64,000 nucleotides of DNA, from assembly GCA_023313575.1 (NCBI GenBank), contig JAJTTP010000010.1:124001-188000 (forward strand), in the 5' to 3' direction. Source of the stretch: Eutypella sp. D-1. Its lineage: Eukaryota; Ascomycota; Sordariomycetes; Xylariales; Diatrypaceae. Within the stretch, counting starts at the first letter, position 1. Every line of letters starts with the position of its first letter. Under the pieces are notes generated by a model. That model saw nothing but the letters and a program-made list of their open reading frames with translations. It was not told where the DNA came from and did not search any database. Both the position numbers and the translations under genes were made by a program. Positions 10,552 to 21,685 of this stretch are shown here, one piece after another.

Positions 10552-11655
10552 ATGGAACCAAAGCAACTAGGCGGACCAGCCCCGCCTTCCGAGCCCCCCA
10601 TCATAGAATTCATTATAAGAACATACGATCAATTGAGCAGGCGTCAAATTCTCGTCGACGGCGATGCCCGGTACTACGGTAGAATGTCCGTCGACGGCGA
10701 TGCCCAGCGCAGCGCTAGTATCGAACTCAGGGCTCTCGACATCCACAGCGGCAAGAGAGACAACGGTGACCAATTCCTCGAACTCATGTCAGAAACCGAC
10801 ATGCAAGAAGCGATGTCCAAGAACGCAGCCGATAAGGAGGCGGCCGAACTAGAGCTGATTGTCGATGACGAGGTATTCTCTACGAGTAGGCATGTGGGCA
10901 GTGCTTTAGAGGGATTGTTAATCCACTCAGAGGAAAATGACTCATTAATTCAAATTTTCAAGTGGGATGAAATTCCTGCGTGAGTCCCTCTATAATACTA
11001 ATCATCACTTCTTATCTCAAACCTATAGTTTCTTGCCGAGCAAACCGTACCACCCGCAATGCAAGGCCAGCTACTAACTGTGAAGCAGTACCGAAATCAG
11101 AAATGAGTTCATTATGGCACACCTCACTGGTCAAATGCAATGGAATACTAATTGCATTCTACATCGCAAGAATATGACATTTCCTCATGTCACTTGCATT
11201 TTACAGAGTGGTTGGTTAGACTCTGTAGCACAGGAAATTGGACTAGCCAACGACGATGGTGCTCTAGGCCAGGGGAAAGTATCTACTGGCGAAGTCTTGG
11301 ATATCCTATATTTCACTAAACTGATCCTCGAAAAACATAAAACTGAGAAAATAATTCCAGTATGTCTTGATTGACTCTATCCCCCCCCCACGATGACCCG
11401 CGAACCCAAGCGACATCAGCGCCATTACTGATCCGAATTTAGATTACTATTCTCTCTTTATTTGGGACACATTACCGCATTGTGCAAGGCTTCGTCGATA
11501 CACATCCCACCAGTGGTCAATTCTACGTGGATATAGCAAGAACGGACGATATTCCACTAGGTGATAATGAAGGAAATGTGCAGAAGGATAGTTGGATGCC
11601 CTTAATTCGCTGGGCAACGGGACAGCCCATTGAAACACAGAAAAGACGGGAATGA
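10552..11655 (+). CDS. Unrecognised multi-exon protein, about 303-309 aa
   Basis: The exons join in frame as 10552-10979, 11089-11359 and 11443-11655. A tiny 18-nt exon at 11029-11046 can be included or skipped without changing the frame. Donors are GTGAGT and GTATGT; CTAAC precedes the 11088 acceptor. The predicted protein starts MEPKQLGGPAPPSEPP, has an acidic helical middle (SETDMQEAMSKNAADKEAAE) and ends GQPIETQKRRE. The last part (SLFGTHYRIVQGFVDTHPTS) looks like a folded beta-rich segment. I recognise no family, signal peptide or membrane segment. Codon use is AT-richer than in conserved neighbours, which suits a lineage-restricted gene. Confidence 0.55.
10653..10705. repeat. Direct repeat inside the coding exon
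   Basis: The 17-mer CGTCGACGGCGATGCCC occurs at 10653-10669 and 10689-10705, giving a repeated VDGDA in the protein. Spacing is 36 bp, a multiple of three, consistent with an in-frame internal duplication. Confidence 0.9.
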
Positions 11656-12597
11656 TACCTATGACCTCCTTTGCCCCGGCATTTCCTTTTTTAGTTCATG
11701 TCTTGACCTTTCTTTGTTAAATGGGCAATTGGCTCCGTCAAACAACATCACTCATTATATTCCTGAATTTATCAGTTATGGTTCCTCAGTATACTCATTC
11801 AAGCTTTACAAAATCATTTGGATATTCTCAGGTCCCTACGAGTCTGCTTCGTTTTGTCGCACGAAATGCCACATCATTGATGACGTGGGCTTGTACTAGT
11901 CATTGTAAGCCAATGAAGGCTTGTAGGACCATACGTATTACTGCGGATTGGCGTAAAGGAGAGAGGGTCACCTCTTAGAGGTTGACGGATTCACTTATAT
12001 AACAGGGCTATTTAAAGACGCTTAACTAACGACTTAGGTGTATCGATATAATTGGTTCTTTGATAGGCTAATGAGTAACGTAGCCAACTGTTATAAGCCA
12101 CTCTTTCTAGCCACCTACATAACCCATACCTACTAACACATAATATTCGTTGCGTTTCTCGGGCACCATTTAATTCTTGCTACATAGCAATGCCGTTTGA
12201 GTTGCCCAGACTCCGGTATATCAGTATCCCTTAGCAACGCAGTCAGCTTTGATGATGCCCCTTTTAGGATATCAAATCGCTACCATCTTGGATAGTATTT
12301 CTTTTAACTAGCCAGCGATAAATCCAAATCATTATCCCTTCCATATCGTCTATTATATGAAATCCAGACCAGTGGTCACGGCTTCGTTACACCAACCGAA
12401 TCAAGATTCAACACTACAGTACTCGCCATACCGCTCCTATGTAACAATAAAGGTTTTCGAAGGCGGAGAATTCGAGAATATATACGAAGAGAACCTGGTT
12501 AGTTCAGCGTTACCTGTGAGATACACATGATTCAGAAGTAGAGTGCTATCATTCAGCCTTATGCAGTTAAGCAACAACCCCTTTCAGATTACCTAAG
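11656..12597. other. Intergenic spacer, AT-rich
   Basis: No supported gene. Short frames on both strands show no homology or splice structure. Composition is AT-richer than either neighbour. Confidence 0.5.
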
Positions 12598-13368
12598 CTA
12601 TTCTGTGATAATCTGCGTCTCTAACCGACTGTTTACACAGTTTAAGAACTCTTGAAACTGTCGCTCGTCGCGAATCCTCTTCCTACGAGACCTGAGGTCT
12701 CGGAGAGTGTACTGCATGGATCGGTGGTCCTGGTGTCCTGCCTGTTTACTGGTTACCCCGCCGTTGTATAGGCGGTCGATTAAGACGCACTCATCGAGGG
12801 CTTCGCGAGCTACGAGCTGGAGGGCGTCGACAACTTGGTCTGGCCCAAACTCACGAGCGATACGAGCCGTCATGCCCGGGATAATAGGGCACTCGTCGCG
12901 GCGCATCCACAGGGCCCGGGCGAGCTCAGCACGAACGGCGTCCCAGCCGTCATAATCTGCCGCGGGGTCAACATGTAATGTGAGAGGGTCTTCATCCCGC
13001 CACTCTGGATCCGACCTGAACAGCCCGCGCCGGATCAGTCCCACGAATACCTCCTCAAGGAATCCCGTTGGTAACACGACCTCGTGAGCCGCCGCGATCG
13101 CGGCGATGGCCTCGAATATACCTTCCTGTAGTTGCCCCCACTTACCATAACGTTTGTCTAACTGACAGGATATACAAAGATCCACCTGCTCCAGCGCCCG
13201 CGCTGGCTTGTGGGGAGTGAATAGTTCCCTGACGTTAGTGACAATACCCGCTTCGTCCTGCCGAAAGTCGCGGACGAGCGTAGGCATCGGATCGTCCACT
13301 ATGGAACGACCGCAACTCGCACAATTAGCTGCGATTTTGCGCGGTGTTTCGTTCATTTTTGATTTCAT
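12598..13368 (-). CDS. Unrecognised CxxC-containing protein, 256 aa
   Basis: Single exon. Near the N-terminus are two Cys pairs, CASC (about residues 17-20) and CISC (about 66-69), spaced like a split zinc ribbon. Next is an Ala/Glu-rich helical region containing IFEAIAAIAAAHEVVLPTGF and a Trp-rich stretch with DYDGWDAVRAELARALWM. The C-terminus is strongly basic (LRDLRSRRKRIRDER). The coding region is GC-rich and sits alone between AT-rich spacers. Start could be at the first ATG or four codons later (MNETPRK). Nucleic-acid binding is a guess from the Cys pairs and basic tail only. No family is recognised. Confidence 0.6.
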   Translation of the reverse strand: MKSKMNETPRKIAANCASCGRSIVDDPMPTLVRDFRQDEAGIVTNVRELFTPHKPARALEQVDLCISCQLDKRYGKWGQLQEGIFEAIAAIAAAHEVVLPTGFLEEVFVGLIRRGLFRSDPEWRDEDPLTLHVDPAADYDGWDAVRAELARALWMRRDECPIIPGMTARIAREFGPDQVVDALQLVAREALDECVLIDRLYNGGVTSKQAGHQDHRSMQYTLRDLRSRRKRIRDERQFQEFLNCVNSRLETQIITE

Positions 13369-15386
13369 TGAGCACTACGTTGTCATACCCATGGTGGGGG
13401 TTTCACTCCTAGCTATATTATGGTCTTATACAACTCATGGTGGTGAAACGCTACAGTCAGTGGGCATGAACTAACCGAGACAACGGCTTTGTGCGAATAT
13501 CTCGAGTGTTTGTTCCTGATCATGTCGCTAGAAGGCCTTTTGAATGGGTCTTTGGGTTTATGAACTTACTAGCGTCTATGATATTGTCGCGTTTCCTTGT
13601 CCTGCTGGATTGTCTTTTTGGGTATACTCGCACGTGATTAATTCCGGACAGACGACGGTCCGATACCTTTGCCATCACGATGAAGGAATTAGTCGTCCAT
13701 ATAAAGAGACTGTTTAGTGATGAAAGTACGATAGTCTATTTTTGGCCAATCGGCTGAATTTTCGGGGCCCGGATGCTTGCATTCGCTGACAACTACCTTT
13801 CAGGGAGATCTTGCATGGCTCCTGCATAACATCAGATCTTGGCGCTCAAAACACTGCGATATATATCGCTAGAGAATATGGGAGCATTGACGTGATGGAC
13901 TTATAATATTCCTATACATTGAACCGCCCGCTGGGAACAATTTTCCACCCCCCTTCGACTTTAGCCTGCTATTTTACAATATGTAGGCATATGAACGGTA
14001 ATTCCGATCGAAAAGTCTAAGAAACTGTTAGGCCGAATCATTGTCGCGTTACACTCGCACAACGTCTCAAACACTGGTTTCTTCTGAGGGGCAAGAGGGG
14101 GTAAACAAGACAGTGAGAAAATAAAAAGAGGTTAATATACCAGTTGATCTGTCAAATAGTACAGATACAGTAAACATGCCTATGCCTGTTTGTGGCTGTC
14201 TGTCTCGCTGGACTCTTGCGTCTTTATACGACATTTTTATGCCCTTGGCCTACGCGTGTGGCAATGGGCATAAACCCCTGCATGGAAGATGAGACGGAGC
14301 TACTGCGAAGGTCCTCGGGCAATTCAAGTGCGCCATCGACATGATTGGCCGTCATCGATATTCCGTGTGGCGCTCAGGTTGATGACCGGACGTCAAAAGA
14401 AGCGTGTGCGGCTCGACCCCTTGATCATTCTCATCAGTTAGGGGCGCGCCACTTCAACCAATCATAATCCATGCATCGTCGGATCCAGGATTGCACCCTA
14501 ACATCAATGGATCCCTGCTGCAGCGATGGCTAGTCGGGGTTGAACTCCCGCCCGTCTGGTCTACCCTACCGAAAAGCCCCGACCCCTTCTGCCCCTTTCC
14601 CTGCCGCCGCCGAAGAAGTGGATACGGCCTGACGCCCCTTAGACAAGCGTACGCCACGAAGCTGCAAAACTTCTAGAGCCTACGGGTGCACACACTTCTC
14701 CTGTCTCTCCTCTCCGGGGAGATTGAAGTTGCCTCTCGGTACAGCTGTGGAGCAGACCGAACAAAGAAGAAAAAGCAATCGAGCGACAGAGCGACAAAGG
14801 CTCGGCGCCTCGGGCGCCCCCCCTCCTTAACTCTTCCACTTCATATTTTTGAAACATGAAACAACCAACTTTTTTCTCTCATCCCTGCCGCTGACAAACT
14901 GTTGTATATTTTTTCCTGTTCAATTAATTTCCACCGACTTTGACATTGGCTGTTGGCAGAAAAGCAAAAGCCCGTGAACAATGATCATATCATGTGAATG
15001 AAAAGGAGGCGTAGGCCCCCCTCTTGGGCTCATGCTGCTGTATTTGTTCATGTCGTCAACTATTCCTTCTTTTTATCGAAACAAGTGCATTCATTCCTTG
15101 AACCAGCCAGATTGACTCTGCAGCGCGAGTCTTTTTTTCTCTTTGGAACCTTTCGTCCATATCCGATCTTTCTCTTCGGTCTTCTTGCCACTCATTTTTC
15201 TTTTCTCTCATTACTTGCTTCAATCGAGTAGCCAAGCGCTATTCTCCCTGTGCGAAAGATATTTGGACACCGCCACTAGCAGTCCAACAAGTGCACCACT
15301 CGATTCATCACCCGTAGCAAAGCCATTCGTTCCTTTCAACACCAATACATCTATCATCCTGTGCTAAGCCTGTCTATCCCATCACG
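13369..15386. other. Two-kilobase intergenic region
   Basis: No supported gene. The right third (about 15050-15380) is pyrimidine-rich, with TTTTCTTTTCTCTC-type runs, and is the probable promoter and leader of the GH12-like gene. Open frames at 14454-14857 lack coding character. Confidence 0.5.
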
Positions 15387-16648
15387 ATGCAACACGCCCT
15401 TACACTCCTACTCTTGGCAGCGGGCCCTCTGGCCGCGCACACGCTGCCCAGACGGGGCTCCACGAAGTGTGAGGAGCGGGATCTGGTCACTGTGACCAAG
15501 ACGGTGGTCCTGGACCCCACCACGGTACTAGTAGCGCCAACTGAGGCGCCCGTAGAGAGCCAGGTGACCACTGACAAACTATACCCGGCAACGACGCTGC
15601 CGACCACGCTCATCGTATCTAGCGTTGAGGCACCGTCCAGCAAGGCTACCGAGAAGGCGCACCAGCCCGAGACCACAAAGGAGCCGCCTGCCCCTGCCCC
15701 CACGTCAACCGAGGAGCCGAAGACTACGACCAAGTCCGATGTAAAGTCGGACCCGAAACCGTCGGCGACCTCCGGTGACCGTGAAGGCGGTCGTGATGCG
15801 CCGAACGCGCCGAACGAGCCGCTCGCGGACGCGACCGAGGTCGCGGACAGCCCGGCGCCAACGGAGATGTGCGGTAACCATGACCGCAAGATCATGCCGG
15901 GCAAGCCGTGGACGGTGAGCAACGCCATGTACAACGCCGGCAGCATGGACGGCCAGCAGTGCACCAACTATGAGACGCTGCTGGAGACCGCCGACGGCGT
16001 CCAGCACGTCAAGTACAAGAGCGTCACGGACATCCGGCGCGTCGACGACACCGAGGATGTCTGCAAGGGCTACTCCAACGTCGGTATCGGCACGAACCTC
16101 CGGAAGAGATTCAGCGATATCAGCTCTATCCCCGCGTACTTCCAGTGGGACCGCGATAATGCTTCCGGCTTCAAGGGTATGAGACTCCCCGCTCTGCTTA
16201 ACCCCTGCGTCTACCATGACATGTTTACTAATGACTCTTGGCTCACATAGGCGCAAACGTCTTCGACTTTATCACGGCCCCGACGTCGGGTGACTCCGAG
16301 TCCACGGCCAGTGCGGAGTTCATGCTGTGGCTCCAGATCTGGGGCGGCCAGGTGCCGATCGGATACTCGCGGGGCCCCGTGTCCAAGTTCGACCTGTACG
16401 GAACCACGTTCAGCCTGTACGAGGGCAAGAACCCGTCGAGCGGCGTGACGGTGCGCAGCGCGCTCCCGGACGAGAACTTCTCCTTCGGCGGCGTCTTCTC
16501 GGGCGATATCAAGGACTGGCTTAACGAGATGGCCTCCAAGGGCTACATCCGCGACAGCGACTTCGTCAACGTCGGAAACGCGGGCACTGAGGTGTTCTAC
16601 GGCAACTCCGAGATGGAAGCCGTGATCTCGCTCGAGATCAAGGTATAG
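15387..16648 (+). CDS. Secreted GH12-type endoglucanase-like protein, 395 aa
   Basis: Two exons, 15387-16176 and 16251-16648, split by a 74-nt intron (GTATGA...ATAG). A signal peptide covers about residues 1-17, followed by about 120 residues rich in Thr, Pro, Ser, Lys and Glu, then the catalytic domain from about residue 160. The core follows the GH12 pattern: IPAYFQWDRDNASGFKGANVFDFITAP, then AEFMLWLQ with the nucleophile-position Glu286, then GTEVFYG with the acid/base-position Glu377. GH12 enzymes cleave beta-1,4-glucan or xyloglucan; the retained glutamates suggest activity. The domain ends the protein, and no cellulose-binding module is visible. The long N-terminal linker is unusual for the family. 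Convergent with the transporter gene downstream. Confidence 0.8.
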
Positions 16649-17850
16649 GCAGATGACTGGGGCTCGCGGCGACACCCGCGCGGCGTTTTGAGGCAAGGTG
16701 GCTCCTTTTCTCCTGGAGTGACATGGTGGTACATGCTCGGCGATTCATGGACTGCCATTTTGAAGTTTCGTTTCTTTAGCACCAGTTTGAATATTGGCAG
16801 CCGTATACGTGGCCTTTTCCATTTCCCCTCTTCCCACGTCTCCGGAGTGGGCAAACGGTGAATATATATATATATCTTCTTTTCTCTTTACATATTGGGT
16901 TTCTCTATACGCCATCGATTCGTCTGTTGATAGACGACGAGATCATAAACATCAGAATTAGAAAGGCAATAGTTGTCATGAGGTGCAGGGTCATCAGGAA
17001 AAACGAGCCCCCTGTATGTAAAAGGCAGCAAGATTAACACACCTTGACCTCTACTCCATCCAGTGACGACCGAATAAGCTTCCCGTGATTGCCTCCTGTT
17101 CTAACCTAGAACACCTGACAATATTGCACGAAGGGGAAGATGACGTGAGGATGAGGCACAGCTGGTTAGCAAATGCAATCATAGCGAAGTTCTGGAACTT
17201 AATCGTGCAATTCGTCAAATTGGCCAGCTTGTTTAACCGCGATTCTAATCTCCGATCGTTTCGCGTGGTGTAATGTTGGATGAAAGATGGCCAGACCTTC
17301 CAAGCAGTTAAGATAAAGACTATACCCCCTGACCAATATTTCCGCCATTAAGACATGGGTCCGCTACAGCACTATTCAGGAATGGCGTTGCATCAAAGCT
17401 TAAGTGGACTACAACCAATACGAAGTACGCCAGGCAGCAAACCTCCAGCGCTGGCTAAGAAAAGGAGTCATTGAACTTCGATAATTGCATATTTGACCCT
17501 TCCAGTTAGCGAGGCGAAAAGGGGTAGCCCTAGCTTTGGCCACTCTTGCGTAGCTGGTTAACTAAGGTAAGTTAATGCGTGGAGATAAGAGGGGACGAAG
17601 CTGCGAAATTCCAAATAAGCAGCCGTTTTTGAGATAATCACATTAAGGGTGAGAAGCTGGGAAGTGAGATTTATTTGGATATTTGATTAAAACATGCTGT
17701 CTTAAACCTTTCAGTTGGATATACTATCTGCTTTCCAATGTCCAAAATGGGCGAGACGAAGATTCCCAAGTATTCGATATACACCCGCCACCGTCATATA
17801 CCACTCATCTAGCATCGTACAACTTATTCTGTACCTCAAGGAGCCCATCA
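16649..17850. other. Spacer between convergent genes
   Basis: A TA dinucleotide run lies at 16862-16875. The frame 17085-17273 reads like a scrap of leucine-rich repeat protein (CSNLEHLTILHEGEDD, then LRSFRVV), too short to call. Otherwise nothing is seen. Confidence 0.4.
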
Positions 17851-19643
17851 TCACCGCGCGGCCGAGGAGGCGGGCGCGAGACGCCAGGCCCTGAGGGGAA
17901 GGCTCTGCAGATGCGTTACCTTGCCGCGGATGTACATGGTGAAGGTAAGGAGGCCGACGAGCACGCAGATGATGTTGACGATGTAGTAGCCGTCGTGGAG
18001 GACCTCGCAGGTGCCGCCGCCGTTTTCGCACTGCTCCCGATCCGCCTGCAGCGCGCATGAGAAGGGCTGTGTCACGAGCGGGCCCCGGAGCGATGCTGCA
18101 TCTGTCTTCTCCGACGGTGGGTGGCACGTCGCTGTCGTGAAAGCGTCAACCAGCTTGAGAACGAAGTACCGCGGGAACGTGCCGCCGAGGTTCGAGACGC
18201 TGCGGATTAAGTCAGTGAGATGTGTTCATTTATTCGAGTTTTGGAAAGTCGACGGAGGTGTACTTACGTTGCCAGTAGTGTCATGTAGGTCCCACCGATC
18301 ACGGGGTCAGCCACTCTCGCATGGAATGCGGAGATGGCAACAAACATGACGGTGTTGGTGAATGTGGAGAACACATGCGAAAAGATGACCGTGAGCATGT
18401 ACCAGGGCTGGACACCGTCGGCAGGGAATGCGCTCACGACCGTCTGGGCGAAAATAGCAGCGACCAGTCGGCCCACAAAGCCCCAGCACCAGAGACGCAT
18501 AGGAGTGTATTTCTGGGACCATTTTCCGGCGTAGTATCCAAGCGAAATCTCGAATGGGAAATCGACGAGGACGGTAAGTGCCATGTTGTCCTTTCCGAAC
18601 CCCTTCTCGAGGAGCTTTAGATTAGTCACCCCATCATTCGCTTGGAAACCGATCTTGGCAATGAGGTGGACGATAATGATCGTCTGGATATTTCGCAGCT
18701 TCAAAACCTCCCACATGATTTTGTAGACGTCCCAGACGCCCTCCTCGTTCTTTGTCTTTTCCTCTCTCTTGAGAAGGGCAAGGCCGATTGTTATTGCGAC
18801 GTATGCCCAGCCCCAGAAAGTGAGATAGCCGCCGAGGCTGATCAGACCCGTATCTAGTTCCTCGGTACGGAACCACTTGTTGGCAAAATCTTTAGAATTG
18901 AAAGCCAGGAAAACGGTATAGGACAAGAATTGACCGGCGGTCAAACCAACAGTCTGCGCGGTGGAGGCGTATGAAACATTCCCAGGTGTCAAAAGCGTCA
19001 AAGCCCAGCCGTCGACAGCGATGTCCTGCGTAGCGCACATGAAGACCAGGAAGAACCACCAGCCCGTAAAACTCCACACGCTAGGTCCGCCAGGTTTCCC
19101 GGTCGTGGCCATGAGATCCTCAACCTTAGAACCTAGATACAGCATGCCAAAACCGGACATCAGCTGAATAGGTAGAATCCAGCTCTTTCTCCTACCTAGT
19201 TTGGGGCTCCATACCGCATCAACTATCGGACTCCAGAACAATTTTAAAGAATACGGATAGGACGCTAAGCTAAAGACACCGATCTCACCAAACGACAGAT
19301 GGTCCTTTAGGAGGAAGGGCACAGAGCCGCTGGCAAGCCCCATGGGAATTCCCTGTAGGAAGTATAGCAGGCATAGTAGGATGAAGTTACGTTGATCTTG
19401 GAGGGGAAGTTCGAAAAAGCCGTGATTGTTCACTGTCGGGGTCTTCGGCACGTGGTCGTCTAATGTAAAGGATTCCCTAGCCATGAGGTTCGCCGTAACC
19501 TGCTCTGACTCCTGTTTCGAGGAGGCTTTCCGCCTCAGTTCGATATTACTCATATCACCGTTTGGAGAACTGTCTAAACCGGTGGTGGAGACTGAAAGAG
19601 CGTCTCGACTCGAGAGTTTGGAGCTTCGAGTTTTGACACCCAT
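17851..19643 (-). CDS. Acetyl-CoA transporter, AT-1/SLC33A1 family, 574 aa
   Basis: Two exons, 19643-18268 and 18199-17851, joined across a GTAAGT...CAG intron. An Arg/Ser-rich cytosolic N-terminus of about 80 residues precedes 11-12 hydrophobic segments. Family signatures are LLYFLQGIPMGLASGSVPF near the first membrane segment, YPYSLKLFWSPIVDAVW, ATQDIAVDGWAL, and TLLATVSNLGGTFPRYFVLK across the splice junction. Relatives carry acetyl-CoA into the ER lumen for protein acetylation. I chose the start at MGVKTRSS; an ATG 96 nt upstream (19739) is also open but adds an unconserved Arg/Ser-rich leader. The promoter faces the Mcm21/CENP-O gene across about 1.06 kb. Confidence 0.9.
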
Positions 19644-20699
19644 TCGTATTTCTTTCAAGATAGTAGTGGAATAGGAGGGACGGTATATTGACCGGTAACG
19701 TTCGCAGGGTGAACGGGATGATCGATCGAGGCGGCGCAACCGAGTCCGAGTATTATACGGACAGTGAACTAGAAAGGGTACGACCTTCTAAGTGTCCGAT
19801 TTGAACGCGCAACGGGTTCGTGAAGCGGGAGCGCTTAGTGTAAGACCTGGGGGGGGGGGTGAGGATTGCGCGAGGGAGAACCCGGTCTAAGCGAATATGA
19901 ATGAGCGTATGAACGAAACAGAGAATGAGATTATAGATGCTGGTTAGGTCTAAGACGTCACAGTCATGTATAAATTTAGGAAGTAGGCGATACAAGGAAA
20001 ACCAACAATTGTAATTGTGGCCTTTCTCTTTATGTCTGTGTGTGGCAAGTGTTTTGCGACAAGGAAGATTCGGGAATCGAAAAGGAACAGCAAGATACCC
20101 TAAGATAATGCAAGATGGGCCGAAGGAGAAGAGAAAGAGAATATAGTGAGGGGATAGCGGGGGTGGGAGCGCGTCAGCCTTTCAGTCCATGATGAAGGAG
20201 AATGAATGAGTGTCGTGGCCTCGGTGGTGATGTAACCTGGCAACTTCAATACGATGTAAGCTGCAAGGTTGAGACTTACATAGGATACCTAGGTAGGTAC
20301 GGTACTTAAGTAGGTACCTAATTTGGGAACTAAAAAGAGCGTGCTGGCCAATTGAAATAACCGCTATCGTTGGAGAGAATGCAAAAAGGGGAAATGATTG
20401 ACTTAATGGGGTTTAAAACACGGGGCCTCTGGGGCCTCTGGAACTGATAAGAAAATAATACTCTCTGATAAGGAATAAGATAATATGTATGGGAGTGTCC
20501 CACTGCCCACTGCCCAATCCCGAGGTCCACAAGTTCTTAAGTTACGAGGTCCCACTTATACGCGCTTAGGTAACACAATGCATCTATCCATTCAAGGCGC
20601 GTCGTTGCCGTTATATCATATCGCATCACGCTTCACATTTCACATATAACAATCAATTAACATCCTAACAGAACACCAACGTTGTTTCAACAACTCACC
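19644..20699. promoter_or_regulatory. Divergent promoter region
   Basis: Lies between the acetyl-CoA transporter and the CENP-O gene. It contains a G10 run near 19850 and a TACCTAGGTA palindrome at 20286-20295 within a run of GGTAC repeats. A TATATCATATC element lies near 20611. No gene is seen. Confidence 0.45.
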
Positions 20700-21685
20700 A
20701 TGGCCAGTTTAGACGAAACAACATTAGAGCTTTCTACGGCAGACAAGCTTGATGACGAGATCACGAAATTGAGGAGCCAAGGTACGCACTTCCGCCCGCC
20801 TCGCCTAAATCCGCCCGGCCACGATCCAAATTAAGAATTTGGCTAACCACAGCCATCTCCCTTCCAAAAGTGGAATCTCTAAAGAGGGATCTCCAGCTCC
20901 ACACCACCACCCTGCTGGCCGCAGAGCCCGTACAGGACCTCCTGCGGCGCGAGGACCCGGAGCTGGCGGCTCGCGCCGAAGAGCAGGAGGCGCATCGCCA
21001 GCAGTGTCTGTACAGGGCCTGCGCAACGGCAACGACGTTCCGGGTGCGCGACCCCGACCCGAACGCCGTTGATGGCGGCGCAGTCTTGGGCGTCCGCGTC
21101 GAGGTCATGTCCAAGGCCCGCTTCATCCGTCCCTACTTCGTCATGCTCAACCGCCCCTACGGGCCCGTTGACCCTCGCGCCCTGCGCGTTCACCGCCACA
21201 CCGTGCCCGCATGCATCCCACTCTCCGGGCTCGCGGCGCGGTATCTACCGGCGCCATCGTCGGTTCGGAAGAGGGCTCACGCTGAAGGCCACGGTGACGA
21301 GGATAGCAGTCGCATGGCATCGACATCGAAGCAAGATCTGTCCCGCTTCGTGCGCGCCTTGAGGAGGGAACTCGTCAGGTACCACAACCGGGTTGCCGTC
21401 ATCGGAGATCTTCGGAAGGCGACTGGTCTCGAGGGGAAGCGCAGAAAGAGCAAGGAGGCCACAGTCGAAGGGGCCCCGACGATCGTCGATATCAGCGCGG
21501 CGGACGCCGAGGCCAAACAGATCAGGGTCGAGTGGAGTGACGGGAAGTCCGGACGCCTCGTTATTAACGACGATGGTGAGATTCTGAAGATGGTCGTGCA
21601 GGGGGCCAACGGGCAGCACCGGGAGACCGTGAGACAGTTTCTGGGCGGCGCCGTTCGCATCGAGGAGATCAGCAAGCATCTCTAA
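20700..21685 (+). CDS. Kinetochore protein Mcm21/CENP-O, 304 aa
   Basis: Exons 20700-20781 and 20853-21685 are joined across a 71-nt intron with CTAAC branch and CAG acceptor. The N-terminal 70 residues form a coiled coil (LDDEITKLRSQ, then VESLKRDLQLHTTTLLAAEPVQDLLRR). Next comes the RWD-type CENP-O domain with GVRVEVMSKARFIRPYFVMLNR, HRHTVPACIPLSGLA and SRFVRALRRELVRYHNR. This protein belongs to the constitutive centromere-associated network (COMA complex in yeast; Mal2 in fission yeast) and acts at the inner kinetochore. The ATG lies in a CCATGG context. Length is usual for fungal members. Confidence 0.85.

Noticed and set aside
14520..14570. B-box-like GGGGTTGAACTCCCG suggesting another tRNA
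   Set aside because: It departs from the GGTTCGANTCC consensus and no acceptor or anticodon stems can be drawn around it.
15705..16696. Long minus-strand frames opposite the GH12-like gene
   Set aside because: Antisense shadows of a GC-rich coding exon, without motifs of their own.
17085..17273. Scrap resembling a leucine-rich repeat
   Set aside because: Too short (62 codons) to separate from chance, and no neighbouring remnants extend it.
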